Of a stretch of DNA of 64,000 nucleotides, positions 51,012-61,483 are shown one piece after another. The stretch is taken from NCBI RefSeq assembly GCF_008801475.1, contig NZ_VZPP01000004.1:248001-312000 (forward strand), in the 5' to 3' direction. The DNA is from Pseudomonas moorei. GTDB taxonomy: Bacteria > Pseudomonadota > Gammaproteobacteria > Pseudomonadales > Pseudomonadaceae. Made by a program: the position numbers and the translations under genes. A model generated the notes under the pieces. That model made no database searches. It was not told the origin of the DNA and saw only the letters and a program-made list of their open reading frames with translations. The stretch's first letter is position 1, and each line of letters begins with the position of its first letter.

Positions 51012-52139
51012 ATGGCCGAAGCAAAAGTACTCAGTGGCGCCGGGCTCCGTGGCCAGGTCGCCGGACAAACCGCACTGTCCACCGTGGGCCAGTCGGGCGC
51101 AGGCCTGACCTATCGCGGCTACGACGTTCGCGAACTGGCGGCTGACGCACAATTCGAAGAAGTCGCCTACCTGCTGCTGTACGGCGAACTGCCGACCAAG
51201 GCGCAGCTGGCGGCTTACATCACCAAGCTGAGCAAGCTGCGTGATCTGCCACAAGCCTTGAAAGAAGTGCTTGAGCGCATCCCCGCCGATGCTCACCCGA
51301 TGGATGTGATGCGCACCGGTTGCTCGTTCCTGGGTAACCTGGAACCAGAGCTGGATTTCTCCGAGCAACACGACAAGACCGACCGTCTGCTGGCCGCGTT
51401 CCCGGCGATCATGACCTACTGGTATCGCTTCAGCCACGAAGGCAAGCGCATCGATTGCGTGAGCGACGAGCCGACCATCGGTGGCCACTTCCTGCACCTG
51501 CTGCACGGCAAGAAGCCGAGCGAGTTGCATGTCAAAGTGATGAACGTGTCGCTGATCCTCTACGCAGAGCACGAATTCAACGCCTCGACCTTCACCGCAC
51601 GGGTTTGCGCATCGACCCTGTCCGACCTGTATTCCTGCATCACTGCAGCCATTGGTTCGCTGCGCGGTCCGCTGCACGGTGGCGCCAACGAAGCGGCGAT
51701 GGAAATGATCGAGCGCTTCTCCTCGCCTGAAGAGGCGGTCGAAGGCACGCTCGGCATGCTGGCGCGCAAGGACAAGATCATGGGCTTCGGCCACGCGATC
51801 TATAAGGACAACGATCCGCGTAACGAAGTGATCAAGGGCTGGTCGAAAAAACTCGCCAACGAAGTGGGCGACAAGGTGCTGTTCCCGGTTTCCGAAGCCA
51901 TCGACGCCACCATGTGGGAACAGAAGAAGCTGTTCCCGAACGCCGACTTCTACCATGCCTCGGCGTACCACTTCATGGGCATCCCGACCAAGTTGTTCAC
52001 ACCGATTTTCGTCTGCTCGCGCCTGACCGGCTGGGCCGCCCACGTGTACGAACAACGCGCCAACAACCGCATCATCCGCCCGAGCGCCGAGTACATCGGC
52101 GTCGAACAGCGCAAGTTCGTGCCAATCGAACAACGCTGA
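51012..52139 (+). CDS. prpC: 2-methylcitrate synthase
   Basis: Condenses propionyl-CoA with oxaloacetate. 375 residues, citrate synthase family, short type. Catalytic His residues in GPLHGGANEAAMEM and IMGFGHAIYK; N-terminal GLRGQVAGQTALSTVG and TYRGYDVREL match PrpC. GGAGACAGC ribosome site. The shorter length and sequence separate it from GltA. Confidence 0.96.
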   Translation: MAEAKVLSGAGLRGQVAGQTALSTVGQSGAGLTYRGYDVRELAADAQFEEVAYLLLYGELPTKAQLAAYITKLSKLRDLPQALKEVLERIPADAHPMDVMRTGCSFLGNLEPELDFSEQHDKTDRLLAAFPAIMTYWYRFSHEGKRIDCVSDEPTIGGHFLHLLHGKKPSELHVKVMNVSLILYAEHEFNASTFTARVCASTLSDLYSCITAAIGSLRGPLHGGANEAAMEMIERFSSPEEAVEGTLGMLARKDKIMGFGHAIYKDNDPRNEVIKGWSKKLANEVGDKVLFPVSEAIDATMWEQKKLFPNADFYHASAYHFMGIPTKLFTPIFVCSRLTGWAAHVYEQRANNRIIRPSAEYIGVEQRKFVPIEQR

Positions 52140-52178
52140 ATGGTCGGGGCGACGCAGGGATCTGAATAACGCATCGAT

Positions 52179-52265
52179 CCCTGTAGGAGCGAGCCTGCTC
52201 GCGATGGAATGTCATTCACATTGGTGTCGACTGACACACCATCGCGAGCAAGCTCGCTCCCACAG
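52179..52265. repeat. REPIN between prpC and acnD
   Basis: CTGTAGGAGCGAGCCTGCTCGCGATGG and inverse ATCGCGAGCAAGCTCGCTCCCACAG with a spacer unrelated to the common one. Confidence 0.9.
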
Positions 52266-52333
52266 TGGACAGTGTTTACTTCATGCCCGGTGCCAGCCCC
52301 ACCCTTTGTAATTACCGTGACCGAGTCCTGACG

Positions 52334-54928
52334 ATGAACACAGAATTTCGCAAATCGCTGCCTGGCAGTCATCTGGATTACTTCGACGTCCGTGCGGCTG
52401 TCGAAGCCATTCAGCCGGGCGCCTACGACACCCTGCCGTACACCTCCCGCGTGCTGGCGGAAAACCTTGTGCGTCGCTGCGACCCGGCCACGCTCACCGA
52501 ATCCCTGAAGCAATTCATCGAGCGCAAGCGCGACCTCGACTTCCCGTGGTTCCCGGCCCGCGTGGTGTGCCACGACATTCTCGGCCAGACCGCGCTGGTC
52601 GACCTCGCCGGCCTGCGTGACGCCATCGCCCTGCAAGGCGGCGACCCGGCGCAAGTGAACCCGGTGGTGCCGACCCAATTGATCGTCGACCACTCCCTGG
52701 CCGTCGAGCGCGGCGGCTTCGATCCGGAAGCGTTCGAAAAGAACCGCGCCATCGAAGATCGTCGCAACGAAGACCGTTTCCACTTCATCAACTGGACCAA
52801 GAAGGCGTTCAAGAACGTCGACGTGATTCCGCCGGGCAACGGCATCATGCACCAGATCAACCTGGAGAAAATGTCTCCGGTGATCCAGGTGCGTGATGGC
52901 GTGGCATTCCCCGACACCTGCGTCGGCACCGACAGCCACACCCCGCACGTCGATGCGCTGGGCGTGATCGCCATCGGCGTCGGTGGTCTGGAAGCGGAAA
53001 GCGTCATGCTCGGTCGCGCATCGTGGATGCGTCTGCCGGAAAGCGTCGGCGTTGAACTCACTGGCAAGCTGCAGCCGGGCATCACCGCCACCGACATGGT
53101 GCTGGCGCTGACCGAGTTCCTGCGCAAGCAAAAAGTCGTCGGCGCATGGCTGGAGTTCTTCGGCGAAGGCGCCGCCGCGCTGACCCTTGGCGACCGCGCG
53201 ACCATCTCCAACATGGCCCCGGAATACGGCGCCACGGCGGCGATGTTCTACATCGACCAGCAGACCATCGACTACCTCAAGCTCACCGGCCGTGAAGACG
53301 AGCAGGTGCAGTTGGTGGAGAACTACGCCAAGACCACGGGCCTCTGGGCTGACAGCCTGAAAGGCGCGCAATACGAGCGCGGCCTGACGTTCGACCTGTC
53401 CTCGGTGGTGCGCAACATGGCCGGCCCGAGCAACCCGCACGCCCGTGTCGCGGTGTCGGATCTGGCGGCCAAAGGCATCTCCGGCCAGTGGGACGATGTA
53501 CCGGGCCAAATGCCTGACGGCGCGGTAATCATCGCGGCCATCACCAGTTGCACCAATACCAGCAACCCACGCAACGTGATCGCTGCCGGCCTGCTGGCGC
53601 GCAACGCCAACAAGCTCGGCCTGACCCGCAAGCCATGGGTCAAGTCGTCCCTGGCCCCGGGTTCGAAAACCGTGGCGCTGTACCTCGACGAAGCCGGCCT
53701 GACCAGCGAACTGGAACAACTCGGTTTCGGCGTCGTCGCCTTTGCCTGCACCACGTGCAACGGCATGTCCGGTGCGCTGGACCCGGTGATCCAGCAAGAG
53801 ATCATCGACCGCGACCTGTACGCCACCGCTGTGCTGTCCGGTAACCGCAACTTCGACGGACGGATCCACCCGTACGCCAAGCAAGCGTTCCTCGCGTCGC
53901 CGCCGCTGGTGGTCGCCTACGCCATCGCCGGCACCATCCGCTTCGACATCGAGAAGGATGTGTTGGGTGTGGTCGACGGCAAGGAAATCCGCCTGAAAGA
54001 CATCTGGCCGAGCGACGAAGAAATCGACGCGGTGGTCAAGGCTTCGGTGAAGCCGGAGCAGTTCCGTCAGGTGTACATCCCGATGTTCGCCATCCACGAA
54101 GACACCGGGCCGAAAGTCGCACCGCTGTATGAGTGGCGCGAGATGAGCACCTACATCCGCCGTCCGCCGTACTGGGAAGGCGCGCTGGCCGGCGCCCGTC
54201 CGCTCAAGGGCATGCGCCCGCTGGCCGTGCTGCCGGACAACATCACCACCGACCACCTGTCGCCGTCGAACGCGATCATGCTCGACAGCGCCGCCGGTGA
54301 ATACCTGGCGAAAATGGGCCTGCCGGAAGAGGACTTCAACTCTTACGCGACTCACCGTGGCGACCACCTCACCGCGCAGCGCGCGACCTTCGCCAACCCG
54401 AAACTGTTCAACGAAATGGTTCAGGAAAACGGCAAGGTCAAGCAGGGCTCGCTGGCTCGCGTGGAGCCGGAAGGCAAGGTCATGCGGATGTGGGAAGCCA
54501 TCGAAACCTACATGGACCGCAAGCAGCCGCTGATCATCATCGCCGGTGCCGACTACGGTCAGGGCTCGTCCCGCGACTGGGCGGCGAAGGGCGTGCGCCT
54601 GGCGGGCGTGGAGGCGATTGCCGCTGAAGGTTTCGAGCGCATCCACCGCACCAACCTGGTGGGCATGGGCGTGTTGCCGCTGGAGTTCAAGCCGGGCACC
54701 AACCGCCACACCCTGGCCATCGACGGCAGCGAAACCTACGACGTCGTCGGTGACCGTACACCGCGCGCCGAGCTGACGCTGGTGATCCATCGCAAGAACG
54801 GTGAGCGCGTCGAAGTGCCGGTGACCTGCCGTCTTGATACCGCCGAAGAAGTGTCGATCTACGAGGCCGGCGGCGTGCTGCAACGCTTCGCCCAGGACTT
54901 CCTCGAAGAATCGGCGGTTGCCGTTTAA
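52334..54928 (+). CDS. acnD: Fe/S-dependent 2-methylcitrate dehydratase (AcnD)
   Basis: Aconitase-family enzyme that dehydrates 2-methylcitrate, working with PrpF. 864 residues, normal length. Cluster cysteines are in ITSCTNTSNP and ACTTCNGMSGAL; other conserved segments are GTDSHTPHVDALG and GADYGQGSSRDWAAKG. The start at MNTEFRKSLPGSHLDYFDV was chosen by family N-terminus. This pathway variant needs PrpF, present downstream after a terminator-like hairpin. Confidence 0.95.
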   Translation: MNTEFRKSLPGSHLDYFDVRAAVEAIQPGAYDTLPYTSRVLAENLVRRCDPATLTESLKQFIERKRDLDFPWFPARVVCHDILGQTALVDLAGLRDAIALQGGDPAQVNPVVPTQLIVDHSLAVERGGFDPEAFEKNRAIEDRRNEDRFHFINWTKKAFKNVDVIPPGNGIMHQINLEKMSPVIQVRDGVAFPDTCVGTDSHTPHVDALGVIAIGVGGLEAESVMLGRASWMRLPESVGVELTGKLQPGITATDMVLALTEFLRKQKVVGAWLEFFGEGAAALTLGDRATISNMAPEYGATAAMFYIDQQTIDYLKLTGREDEQVQLVENYAKTTGLWADSLKGAQYERGLTFDLSSVVRNMAGPSNPHARVAVSDLAAKGISGQWDDVPGQMPDGAVIIAAITSCTNTSNPRNVIAAGLLARNANKLGLTRKPWVKSSLAPGSKTVALYLDEAGLTSELEQLGFGVVAFACTTCNGMSGALDPVIQQEIIDRDLYATAVLSGNRNFDGRIHPYAKQAFLASPPLVVAYAIAGTIRFDIEKDVLGVVDGKEIRLKDIWPSDEEIDAVVKASVKPEQFRQVYIPMFAIHEDTGPKVAPLYEWREMSTYIRRPPYWEGALAGARPLKGMRPLAVLPDNITTDHLSPSNAIMLDSAAGEYLAKMGLPEEDFNSYATHRGDHLTAQRATFANPKLFNEMVQENGKVKQGSLARVEPEGKVMRMWEAIETYMDRKQPLIIIAGADYGQGSSRDWAAKGVRLAGVEAIAAEGFERIHRTNLVGMGVLPLEFKPGTNRHTLAIDGSETYDVVGDRTPRAELTLVIHRKNGERVEVPVTCRLDTAEEVSIYEAGGVLQRFAQDFLEESAVAV

Positions 54929-54942
54929 CACGCGCTGCACGG

Positions 54943-54971
54943 ACACGGGACTTTGAGTCCCGTGTCTTTTT
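54943..54971 (+). terminator. Terminator-like hairpin between acnD and prpF
   Basis: Perfect 10-bp stem ACACGGGACT/AGTCCCGTGT, 3-nt loop, then CTTTTTCC. It lies inside the operon, so it may attenuate or set the prpF/prpD level. Confidence 0.75.
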
Positions 54972-54994
54972 CCAGATCAGGAGTAATGAGCACC

Positions 54995-56185
54995 ATGGCT
55001 CACGCACCGCAAATCAAGATTCCCGCCACCTACATGCGTGGCGGCACCAGCAAAGGCGTGTTCTTCAGCCTGCAAGACTTGCCTGAAGCCGCACAGGTTC
55101 CAGGTCCGGCCCGCGATGCCTTGCTGCTGCGTGTGATCGGCAGTCCCGACCCGTACGACAAACAAATCGACGGCATGGGCGGCGCGACGTCGAGCACCAG
55201 CAAAACCGTGATCCTGTCGAAAAGCATCAAGGCCGATCACGACGTCGACTACTTGTTCGGCCAAGTCTCCATCGACAAGCCTTTCGTGGACTGGAGCGGC
55301 AACTGCGGCAACCTGTCGGCGGCGGTCGGTTCGTTCGCCATCAGCAACGGTCTGGTGGACGCCAGCCGCATTCCGCACAACGGCGTGGCCGTGGTGCGCG
55401 TATGGCAGGCCAACATCGGCAAGACCATCATTGCCCACGTGCCGATCACCAACGGCGAAGTGCAGGAAACCGGCGATTTCGAACTCGACGGCGTGACCTT
55501 CCCGGCCGCTGAAGTGCAAGTCGAATTCATGGATCCGGCTGCGGAAGAAGAGGGCGGTGGCGGGTCGATGTTCCCGACCGGCAACCTGAGCGATGATCTG
55601 GAAGTGCCCGGCGTCGGCACCCTCAAGGCGACCATGATCAATGCCGGCATCCCGACGATTTTCGTCAATGCCGAAGACATCGGCTACAAGGGCACCGAGT
55701 TGCAGGGCGCGATCAACGGCGATCCAAAAGCTTTGCTGATGTTCGAAACCATCCGTGCCTACGGCGCGCTGCGCATGGGCCTGATTGCCAACATCGACGA
55801 AGCCGCCAAGCGCCAGCACACGCCGAAAGTGGCGTTCGTGGCCAAGCCGGCTGACTACGTGTCGTCCAGCGGCAAAACGGTTGCGGCGGGTGATGTGGAC
55901 CTGCTGGTGCGTGCGTTGTCGATGGGCAAGTTGCACCACGCGATGATGGGCACGGCGGCTGTCGCCATCGGTACCGCGGCGGCGATTTCCGGCACCCTGG
56001 TCAACCTTGCGGCGGGCGGCGTGGAACGCAATGCGGTGCGCTTCGGTCACCCGTCCGGCACCTTGCGCGTCGGCGCCGAAGCCAGTCAGGTGAATGGTGA
56101 GTGGACCGTGAACAAAGCCATCATGAGCCGCAGTGCGCGGGTGTTGATGGAAGGTTACGTTCGCGTACCGGGTGATTCGTTCTGA
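54995..56185 (+). CDS. prpF: 2-methylaconitate cis-trans isomerase
   Basis: Isomerase that lets AcnD work on its substrate. 396 residues, diaminopimelate-epimerase fold. Begins MAHAPQIKIPATYMRGGTSK with the conserved TYMRGGTSKGVFF; later GNCGNLSAAVGSFAI carries the active-site Cys. ATG at 54995 chosen because the AGGAG site suits it and the alternative at 54986 is only 2 nt from that site. Confidence 0.96.
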   Translation: MAHAPQIKIPATYMRGGTSKGVFFSLQDLPEAAQVPGPARDALLLRVIGSPDPYDKQIDGMGGATSSTSKTVILSKSIKADHDVDYLFGQVSIDKPFVDWSGNCGNLSAAVGSFAISNGLVDASRIPHNGVAVVRVWQANIGKTIIAHVPITNGEVQETGDFELDGVTFPAAEVQVEFMDPAAEEEGGGGSMFPTGNLSDDLEVPGVGTLKATMINAGIPTIFVNAEDIGYKGTELQGAINGDPKALLMFETIRAYGALRMGLIANIDEAAKRQHTPKVAFVAKPADYVSSSGKTVAAGDVDLLVRALSMGKLHHAMMGTAAVAIGTAAAISGTLVNLAAGGVERNAVRFGHPSGTLRVGAEASQVNGEWTVNKAIMSRSARVLMEGYVRVPGDSF

Positions 56186-56198
56186 CCGACGCCGCCCA

Positions 56199-56291
56199 CT
56201 GTAGGAGCTGACTTGCCAGCGAAGAGGACGTCAAATTCAACACTATTGTTATTTGTCACATCGCTTTCGCTGGCAAGCCAGCTCCTACAGG
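56199..56291. repeat. REPIN between prpF and prpD
   Basis: CTGTAGGAGCTGACTTGCCAGCGAAG and inverse CTTTCGCTGGCAAGCCAGCTCCTACAG. Its end merges with the AGGTGA ribosome site of prpD. Confidence 0.9.
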
Positions 56292-56301
56292 TGAATCGAA
56301 C

Positions 56302-57786
56302 ATGAGTGCTAACGTCGATCAGAACGACCGTCCCGACTACGACAAGGTCCTGCAGGACATTGCCGATTACGTTCTCAACTTCAAGATCGAATCCAAAGAG
56401 GCGCTAGACACCGCCCGCAACTGCCTGATGGACACCCTCGGCTGCGGGTTGCTGGCCCTGCGTTTTCCCGAATGCACCAAACACCTGGGGCCAATCGTCG
56501 AAGGCACCGTCGTGCCGTTCGGCGCTCGCGTGCCCGGTACCAGCTACCGCCTCGATCCGGTCAAGGCCGCCTGGGACATTGGCTGCATCGTCCGCTGGCT
56601 CGACTACAACGACACCTGGCTCGCGGCCGAGTGGGGCCATCCGTCGGACAACCTCGGCGGCATACTCGCGGTGGCCGATCACGTGTCGCAAAAGCGCCTG
56701 GCCCAGGGTGACGCGCCGTTGACGATTCGCACGGTGCTGGAAGCGATGATCATGGCCCATGAGATACAAGGCGTGATCGCGCTGGAAAATTCGTTCAATC
56801 GCGTAGGCCTCGACCACGTCATTCTGGTGAAAGTCGCGTCGACGGCGGTTACCGCCAGACTCATGGGCGCCAATCGCGAGCAGTTGCTCTCGGCGTTGTC
56901 CCATGCCTTCGCCGACGGCCAGGCGCTGCGCACCTATCGCCATGCACCGAATGCCGGCTCGCGCAAATCCTGGGCGGCGGGGGATGCGTCCAGTCGTGGT
57001 GTTCGTCTGGCGGACATCGCCATGCGCGGCGAGATGGGCATTCCTGGTGTGTTGAGTGCCAAACAATGGGGCTTTTACGACGTGTTGTTCAGTCACACCA
57101 ACAACGATCTGGCGCTCAAGCCCGCAGACAAACGTGCTTTCGGCTTCTCGCGGGCATACGGCAGTTATGTGATGGAAAACGTGCTGTTCAAGATCAGTTT
57201 TCCCGCCGAGTTCCACGCACAAACAGCCTGTGAGGCCGCGGTGACCCTGCATCCGCAGGTGCGAAACCGCCTGCACGAAATCGACCGGATCGTCATCACC
57301 ACCCACGAATCTGCAATACGTATCATTTCCAAGGTTGGCCCCTTGGCCAATGCCGCCGACCGCGATCACTGCCTCCAGTACATGACCGCGGTGCCACTGG
57401 TCTTCGGCAACCTGGTGGCCGAGCATTACGAAGATGACTTCCACAAGGCACATCCGATCATCGATGTGTTGCGCGAGAAAATGGTCATCGTCGAAAACCC
57501 GGTGTACACCCGTGAGTACCTGGAGACCGACAAGCGTTCGATCGCCAATGCCATTCAGGTGTTTTTCAAGGACGGCACCAGCACCGAGAACGTGGTGGTG
57601 GAGTACCCGATTGGGCATCGGCGGCGCCGTGTCGAGGGTATTCCTTTGTTGGAGGACAAATTCAGGGCGAACCTGCTGACACGATTCACGGGGCAGCGCA
57701 GTGGGGAGATTTTTGAGTTGTGCAAGGATCAGGCGAGGCTTGAAGCAACGCCTGTGAATCGGTTTGTGGATTTGTTTGTTATCTAG
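56302..57786 (+). CDS. prpD: 2-methylcitrate dehydratase PrpD
   Basis: MmgE/PrpD family, cofactor-independent 2-methylcitrate dehydratase. 494 residues. Begins [20 protein letters not shown]; conserved [19 protein letters not shown] and [17 protein letters not shown] are present. Redundant with AcnD/PrpF in principle; many pseudomonads keep both. The ribosome site AGGTGA is partly built by the REPIN end. Last gene of the prp cluster. Confidence 0.95.
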   Translation: MSANVDQNDRPDYDKVLQDIADYVLNFKIESKEALDTARNCLMDTLGCGLLALRFPECTKHLGPIVEGTVVPFGARVPGTSYRLDPVKAAWDIGCIVRWLDYNDTWLAAEWGHPSDNLGGILAVADHVSQKRLAQGDAPLTIRTVLEAMIMAHEIQGVIALENSFNRVGLDHVILVKVASTAVTARLMGANREQLLSALSHAFADGQALRTYRHAPNAGSRKSWAAGDASSRGVRLADIAMRGEMGIPGVLSAKQWGFYDVLFSHTNNDLALKPADKRAFGFSRAYGSYVMENVLFKISFPAEFHAQTACEAAVTLHPQVRNRLHEIDRIVITTHESAIRIISKVGPLANAADRDHCLQYMTAVPLVFGNLVAEHYEDDFHKAHPIIDVLREKMVIVENPVYTREYLETDKRSIANAIQVFFKDGTSTENVVVEYPIGHRRRRVEGIPLLEDKFRANLLTRFTGQRSGEIFELCKDQARLEATPVNRFVDLFVI

Positions 57787-57804
57787 GAGACCGCGTTATC
57801 GTTC

Positions 57805-57900
57805 AATCGCGAGCAGGCTCGCACACAGGGTTTTATTGTGAATGCAAGATCTGCATCCGCCAGATAACCCTGTGGGAGCGGGCTTGCCCGCGAAGGCGTC
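57805..57900. repeat. Mismatched REP pair
   Basis: AATCGCGAGCAGGCTCGCACAC and CCTGTGGGAGCGGGCTTGCCCGCGAAGG: arms from two different REP types, not one REPIN by descent. Confidence 0.7.
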
Positions 57901-57918
57901 AGATCAGACGCCGCATGA

Positions 57919-58737
57919 TTATTTGAAGCGCCGCTCGACGCCTTTTTCCACGAGGATCTTCGCCGAGATCTCTTCAACGGAAAAATGCGTGGAGTTGATG
58001 TGCGGAATGTTCTCGCGGCGGAACAGGTTCTCCACTTCGCGCACTTCGAACTCGCATTGGGCGTAGCTCGAATAGCGGCTGTTGGGCTTGCGCTCGTTGC
58101 GGATCGCTGTGAGGCGATCCGGGTCGATGGTCAGGCCGAACAGCTTGTGCTGGTGGGCGCGCAGGGCACTTGGCAGTTGCAGGCGCTCCATGTCGTCCTC
58201 GGTCAGCGGGTAGTTGGCGGCGCGGATACCGAACTGCATGGCCATGTACAGGCAGGTGGGGGTCTTGCCGCAGCGTGACACGCCCACCAGGATCAGGTCG
58301 GCCTTGTCGTAATAATGCGTGCGGGCGCCGTCGTCGTTGTCGAGGGCAAAGTTCACCGCCTCGATCCGCTCCATGTAATTGGTGTTGGAGCCGATGGAGT
58401 GGGATTTGCCGACGGTGTAGGAAGAATGCTCGGTCAGTTCCTGTTCGAGAGGCGCCAGGAAGGTCGAGAAGATGTCGATCATGAAACCATTGGAAGTCGC
58501 GAGGATCTCACGAATGTCCTGATTGACGATGGTGTCGAAGATAATCGGACGGAAGCCGTCGGTTTCGGCGGCTTTGTTGATTTGTTGTACCATGGCCCGG
58601 GCTTTATCCGCGCTGTCGATGTACGGCCGCGTGAATTTGCTGAAGGTAATGTTTTCGAACTGCGCCAGGAGGCTTTGACCCAGGGTTTCGGCGGTAATGC
58701 CGGTGCCATCGGAGATAAAGAAAGCAGATCGTTTCAT
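57919..58737 (-). CDS. ppsR: PEP synthetase regulatory protein (kinase/pyrophosphorylase)
   Basis: DUF299 bifunctional enzyme that inactivates PpsA by ADP-dependent phosphorylation of a Thr near its catalytic His and reactivates it by Pi-dependent removal. 272 residues. N-terminus [20 protein letters not shown] and the P-loop-like [17 protein letters not shown] are diagnostic. Divergent from ppsA, its target, over a 174-bp gap. Confidence 0.95.
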   Translation of the reverse strand: MKRSAFFISDGTGITAETLGQSLLAQFENITFSKFTRPYIDSADKARAMVQQINKAAETDGFRPIIFDTIVNQDIREILATSNGFMIDIFSTFLAPLEQELTEHSSYTVGKSHSIGSNTNYMERIEAVNFALDNDDGARTHYYDKADLILVGVSRCGKTPTCLYMAMQFGIRAANYPLTEDDMERLQLPSALRAHQHKLFGLTIDPDRLTAIRNERKPNSRYSSYAQCEFEVREVENLFRRENIPHINSTHFSVEEISAKILVEKGVERRFK

Positions 58738-58911
58738 TTGCACCTTGGGCCTTAAGCTAGTGACGAATCTTGGATATGATAGGCGCGATTTGTCGGCCGC
58801 CAATGGCCCGCATTCTCACTTATTTTCCAGGTCCAGGCCATACAGCTGGCAAACGCTCTTCCGAGCAGCCGGCTTCTGAGCTTTTCCAACACAGTTAGTG
58901 GAGAGATCACC

Positions 58912-61287
58912 TTGGTAGAGTACGTAGTTTCCCTCGATAAGCTCGGCGTCCATGATGTGGAGCATGTGGGGGGCAAGAACGCATCCCTGGGCGAGATGAT
59001 CAGCAACCTTGCGGGTGCCGGTGTATCGGTGCCCGGTGGCTTCGCCACGACCGCTCAGGCTTATCGTGATTTCCTGGAACTGAGCGGCCTGAACCAGCAG
59101 ATTCACGACGCCCTTGATGCCCTGGACGTCGACGACGTGAATGCCCTGGCCAAGACCGGTGCCCAGATCCGTCAATGGATCATGGAAGCCGAGTTCCCTG
59201 AAAAACTGAATACCGAAATCCGCACGGCGTTCGCCGCGTTGTCCGCGGGCAACCCTGACATGGCCGTGGCCGTGCGTTCTTCCGCGACCGCCGAAGACCT
59301 GCCGGACGCTTCCTTCGCCGGCCAGCAGGAAACTTTCCTGAACATCCGGGGCGTCGAAAACGTCATTCGCGCCGCCAAAGAGGTGTTCGCCTCGCTGTTC
59401 AACGACCGCGCCATTTCCTATCGCGTGCACCAGGGCTTCGACCACAAGCTGGTTGCCCTGTCGGCCGGCGTGCAGCGCATGGTCCGTTCCGAAACCGGCA
59501 CTGCCGGCGTGATGTTCACCCTCGATACCGAATCGGGTTTCCGTGACGTGGTGTTCATCACCGGCGCCTACGGCCTGGGTGAAACCGTCGTGCAAGGCGC
59601 GGTGAACCCGGATGAGTTCTACGTGCACAAGGGCACGCTGGCCGCCGGTCGTCCGGCAATCCTGCGCCGCAACCTGGGCAGCAAGGCCATCAAGATGATC
59701 TACGGCGACGAGGCCAAGGCCGGTCGTTCGGTCAAGACCGTCGATGTCGACAAGGCCGATCGCGCGCGTTTCTGCCTGACCGACGCCGAAGTCAGCGAAC
59801 TGGCCAAGCAGGCGATGATCATCGAGAAGCACTACAAGTGCCCGATGGACATCGAATGGGCCAAGGATGGTGACGACGGCAAGCTGTACATCGTGCAGGC
59901 CCGTCCGGAAACCGTGAAGAGCCGCACCCAGGCAAACGTCATGGAACGTTACCTGTTGAAAGAAACCGGCACCGTGCTGGTGGAAGGTCGTGCCATCGGC
60001 CAGCGCATCGGCGCCGGCAAGGTCCGCATCATCAAGGACGTGTCCGAGATGGACAAGGTCCAGCCAGGCGACGTGCTGGTTTCCGACATGACCGACCCGG
60101 ACTGGGAACCGGTCATGAAGCGTGCCAGCGCCATCGTCACCAACCGTGGCGGCCGTACCTGCCACGCGGCGATCATCGCCCGTGAACTGGGTATCCCGGC
60201 CGTGGTCGGTTGCGGTAACGCCACCCAGCTGCTGAAAGACGGCCAGGGCGTGACCGTTTCCTGCGCAGAAGGCGACACCGGTTTCATCTTCGAAGGCGAA
60301 CTGGGCTTCGACATCAAGAAGAACTCCGTGGACGCCATGCCGGAGCTGCCGTTCAAGATCATGATGAACGTCGGCAACCCGGACCGTGCCTTCGACTTCG
60401 CACAGCTGCCGAACGCCGGTGTGGGCCTGGCCCGTCTGGAGTTCATCATCAACCGCATGATCGGCGTGCACCCCAAGGCACTGCTGAACTACGCCGGTCT
60501 GCCGCTGGACATCAAGGAAAGCGTCGACAAGCGTATCGCCGGTTACAACGATCCGGTCGGTTTCTATGTCGAGAAACTGGTTGAAGGCATCAGCACCCTG
60601 GCGGCGGCGTTCTGGCCGAAGAAGGTCATCGTGCGTCTGTCGGACTTCAAGTCCAACGAATACGCCAACCTGATCGGCGGCAAGCTCTACGAGCCGGAAG
60701 AAGAAAACCCGATGCTGGGCTTCCGTGGCGCTTCGCGTTACATCAGCGAATCGTTCCGTGACTGCTTCGAACTCGAATGCCGTGCTCTCAAGCGCGTTCG
60801 CAACGAGATGGGCCTGACCAACGTCGAAATCATGGTGCCGTTCGTCCGTACCCTGGGCGAAGCGAGCCAGGTTGTGGACCTGCTGGCGGAAAACGGCCTG
60901 GCCCGTGGCGACAACGGTCTGCGCGTCATCATGATGTGCGAACTGCCGTCCAACGCCATCCTGGCTGAAGAGTTCCTCGAGTTCTTCGACGGGTTCTCCA
61001 TCGGCTCCAACGACCTGACCCAGCTGACCCTGGGCCTGGACCGCGACTCCGGGATCATCGCGCACCTGTTCGACGAGCGTAACCCGGCGGTCAAGAAGCT
61101 GTTGGCCAACGCCATTGCCGCGTGCAACAAGGCCGGCAAGTACATCGGCATTTGCGGTCAGGGCCCTTCGGACCACCCGGACCTGGCCAAATGGCTGATG
61201 GAACAAGGCATCGAAAGCGTGTCGTTGAACCCTGATTCCGTACTGGAAACCTGGTTCTTCCTGGCTGAGGGTCAGGCGCAAGCTTGA
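58912..61287 (+). CDS. ppsA: Phosphoenolpyruvate synthase
   Basis: Converts pyruvate, ATP and water to PEP, AMP and Pi in gluconeogenesis. 791 residues, full length: N-terminal ATP-binding domain ([12 protein letters not shown]), the phosphohistidine swivel with [15 protein letters not shown] (His418) and a C-terminal TIM-barrel. The regulatory Thr lies at GGRTCH. TTG start, with GGAGAG upstream. Pairs with ppsR; its use follows from pyruvate made by the nearby methylcitrate cycle. Confidence 0.97.
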   Translation: MVEYVVSLDKLGVHDVEHVGGKNASLGEMISNLAGAGVSVPGGFATTAQAYRDFLELSGLNQQIHDALDALDVDDVNALAKTGAQIRQWIMEAEFPEKLNTEIRTAFAALSAGNPDMAVAVRSSATAEDLPDASFAGQQETFLNIRGVENVIRAAKEVFASLFNDRAISYRVHQGFDHKLVALSAGVQRMVRSETGTAGVMFTLDTESGFRDVVFITGAYGLGETVVQGAVNPDEFYVHKGTLAAGRPAILRRNLGSKAIKMIYGDEAKAGRSVKTVDVDKADRARFCLTDAEVSELAKQAMIIEKHYKCPMDIEWAKDGDDGKLYIVQARPETVKSRTQANVMERYLLKETGTVLVEGRAIGQRIGAGKVRIIKDVSEMDKVQPGDVLVSDMTDPDWEPVMKRASAIVTNRGGRTCHAAIIARELGIPAVVGCGNATQLLKDGQGVTVSCAEGDTGFIFEGELGFDIKKNSVDAMPELPFKIMMNVGNPDRAFDFAQLPNAGVGLARLEFIINRMIGVHPKALLNYAGLPLDIKESVDKRIAGYNDPVGFYVEKLVEGISTLAAAFWPKKVIVRLSDFKSNEYANLIGGKLYEPEEENPMLGFRGASRYISESFRDCFELECRALKRVRNEMGLTNVEIMVPFVRTLGEASQVVDLLAENGLARGDNGLRVIMMCELPSNAILAEEFLEFFDGFSIGSNDLTQLTLGLDRDSGIIAHLFDERNPAVKKLLANAIAACNKAGKYIGICGQGPSDHPDLAKWLMEQGIESVSLNPDSVLETWFFLAEGQAQA

Positions 61288-61311
61288 TCCGGTGTGAACG
61301 GGCCGCTCTCT

Positions 61312-61412
61312 TGTAGGAGCGAGCCTGCTCGCGATGGACGTCAACGATCACGCGTTTATCCTGGATAAACGCGGTGTTCTGAAGTTCTTCGCGAGCAAGC
61401 TCGCTCCTACAG
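61312..61412. repeat. REPIN after ppsA
   Basis: TTGTAGGAGCGAGCCTGCTCGCGATGG and inverse CTTCGCGAGCAAGCTCGCTCCTACAG; spacer begins ACGTCAACGATCACGCG and contains a small internal hairpin. Confidence 0.9.
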
Positions 61413-61483
61413 GGGGCGGGCTTGTTTTGAGATTCAAGCAGGGCGGGCTCCTCCGGATGCCGCCCTTTTTTGTGCAAGAGCTT

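Noticed and set aside
51950..54946. 998-codon open frame antisense to acnD and prpC
   Set aside because: It mirrors the codon bias of a high-GC gene; the sense strand encodes a full-length aconitase-family enzyme, and the antisense product has no recognisable domain.
58816..61344. 842-codon open frame antisense to ppsA
   Set aside because: Same reason: it exactly shadows a well-conserved full-length enzyme and its product is His/Gln/Val-rich without motifs.
9562..61412. Regularly recurring palindromes as a possible CRISPR array
   Set aside because: Copies are kilobases apart, in both orientations, intergenic, with REP core sequences; no array and no cas genes.
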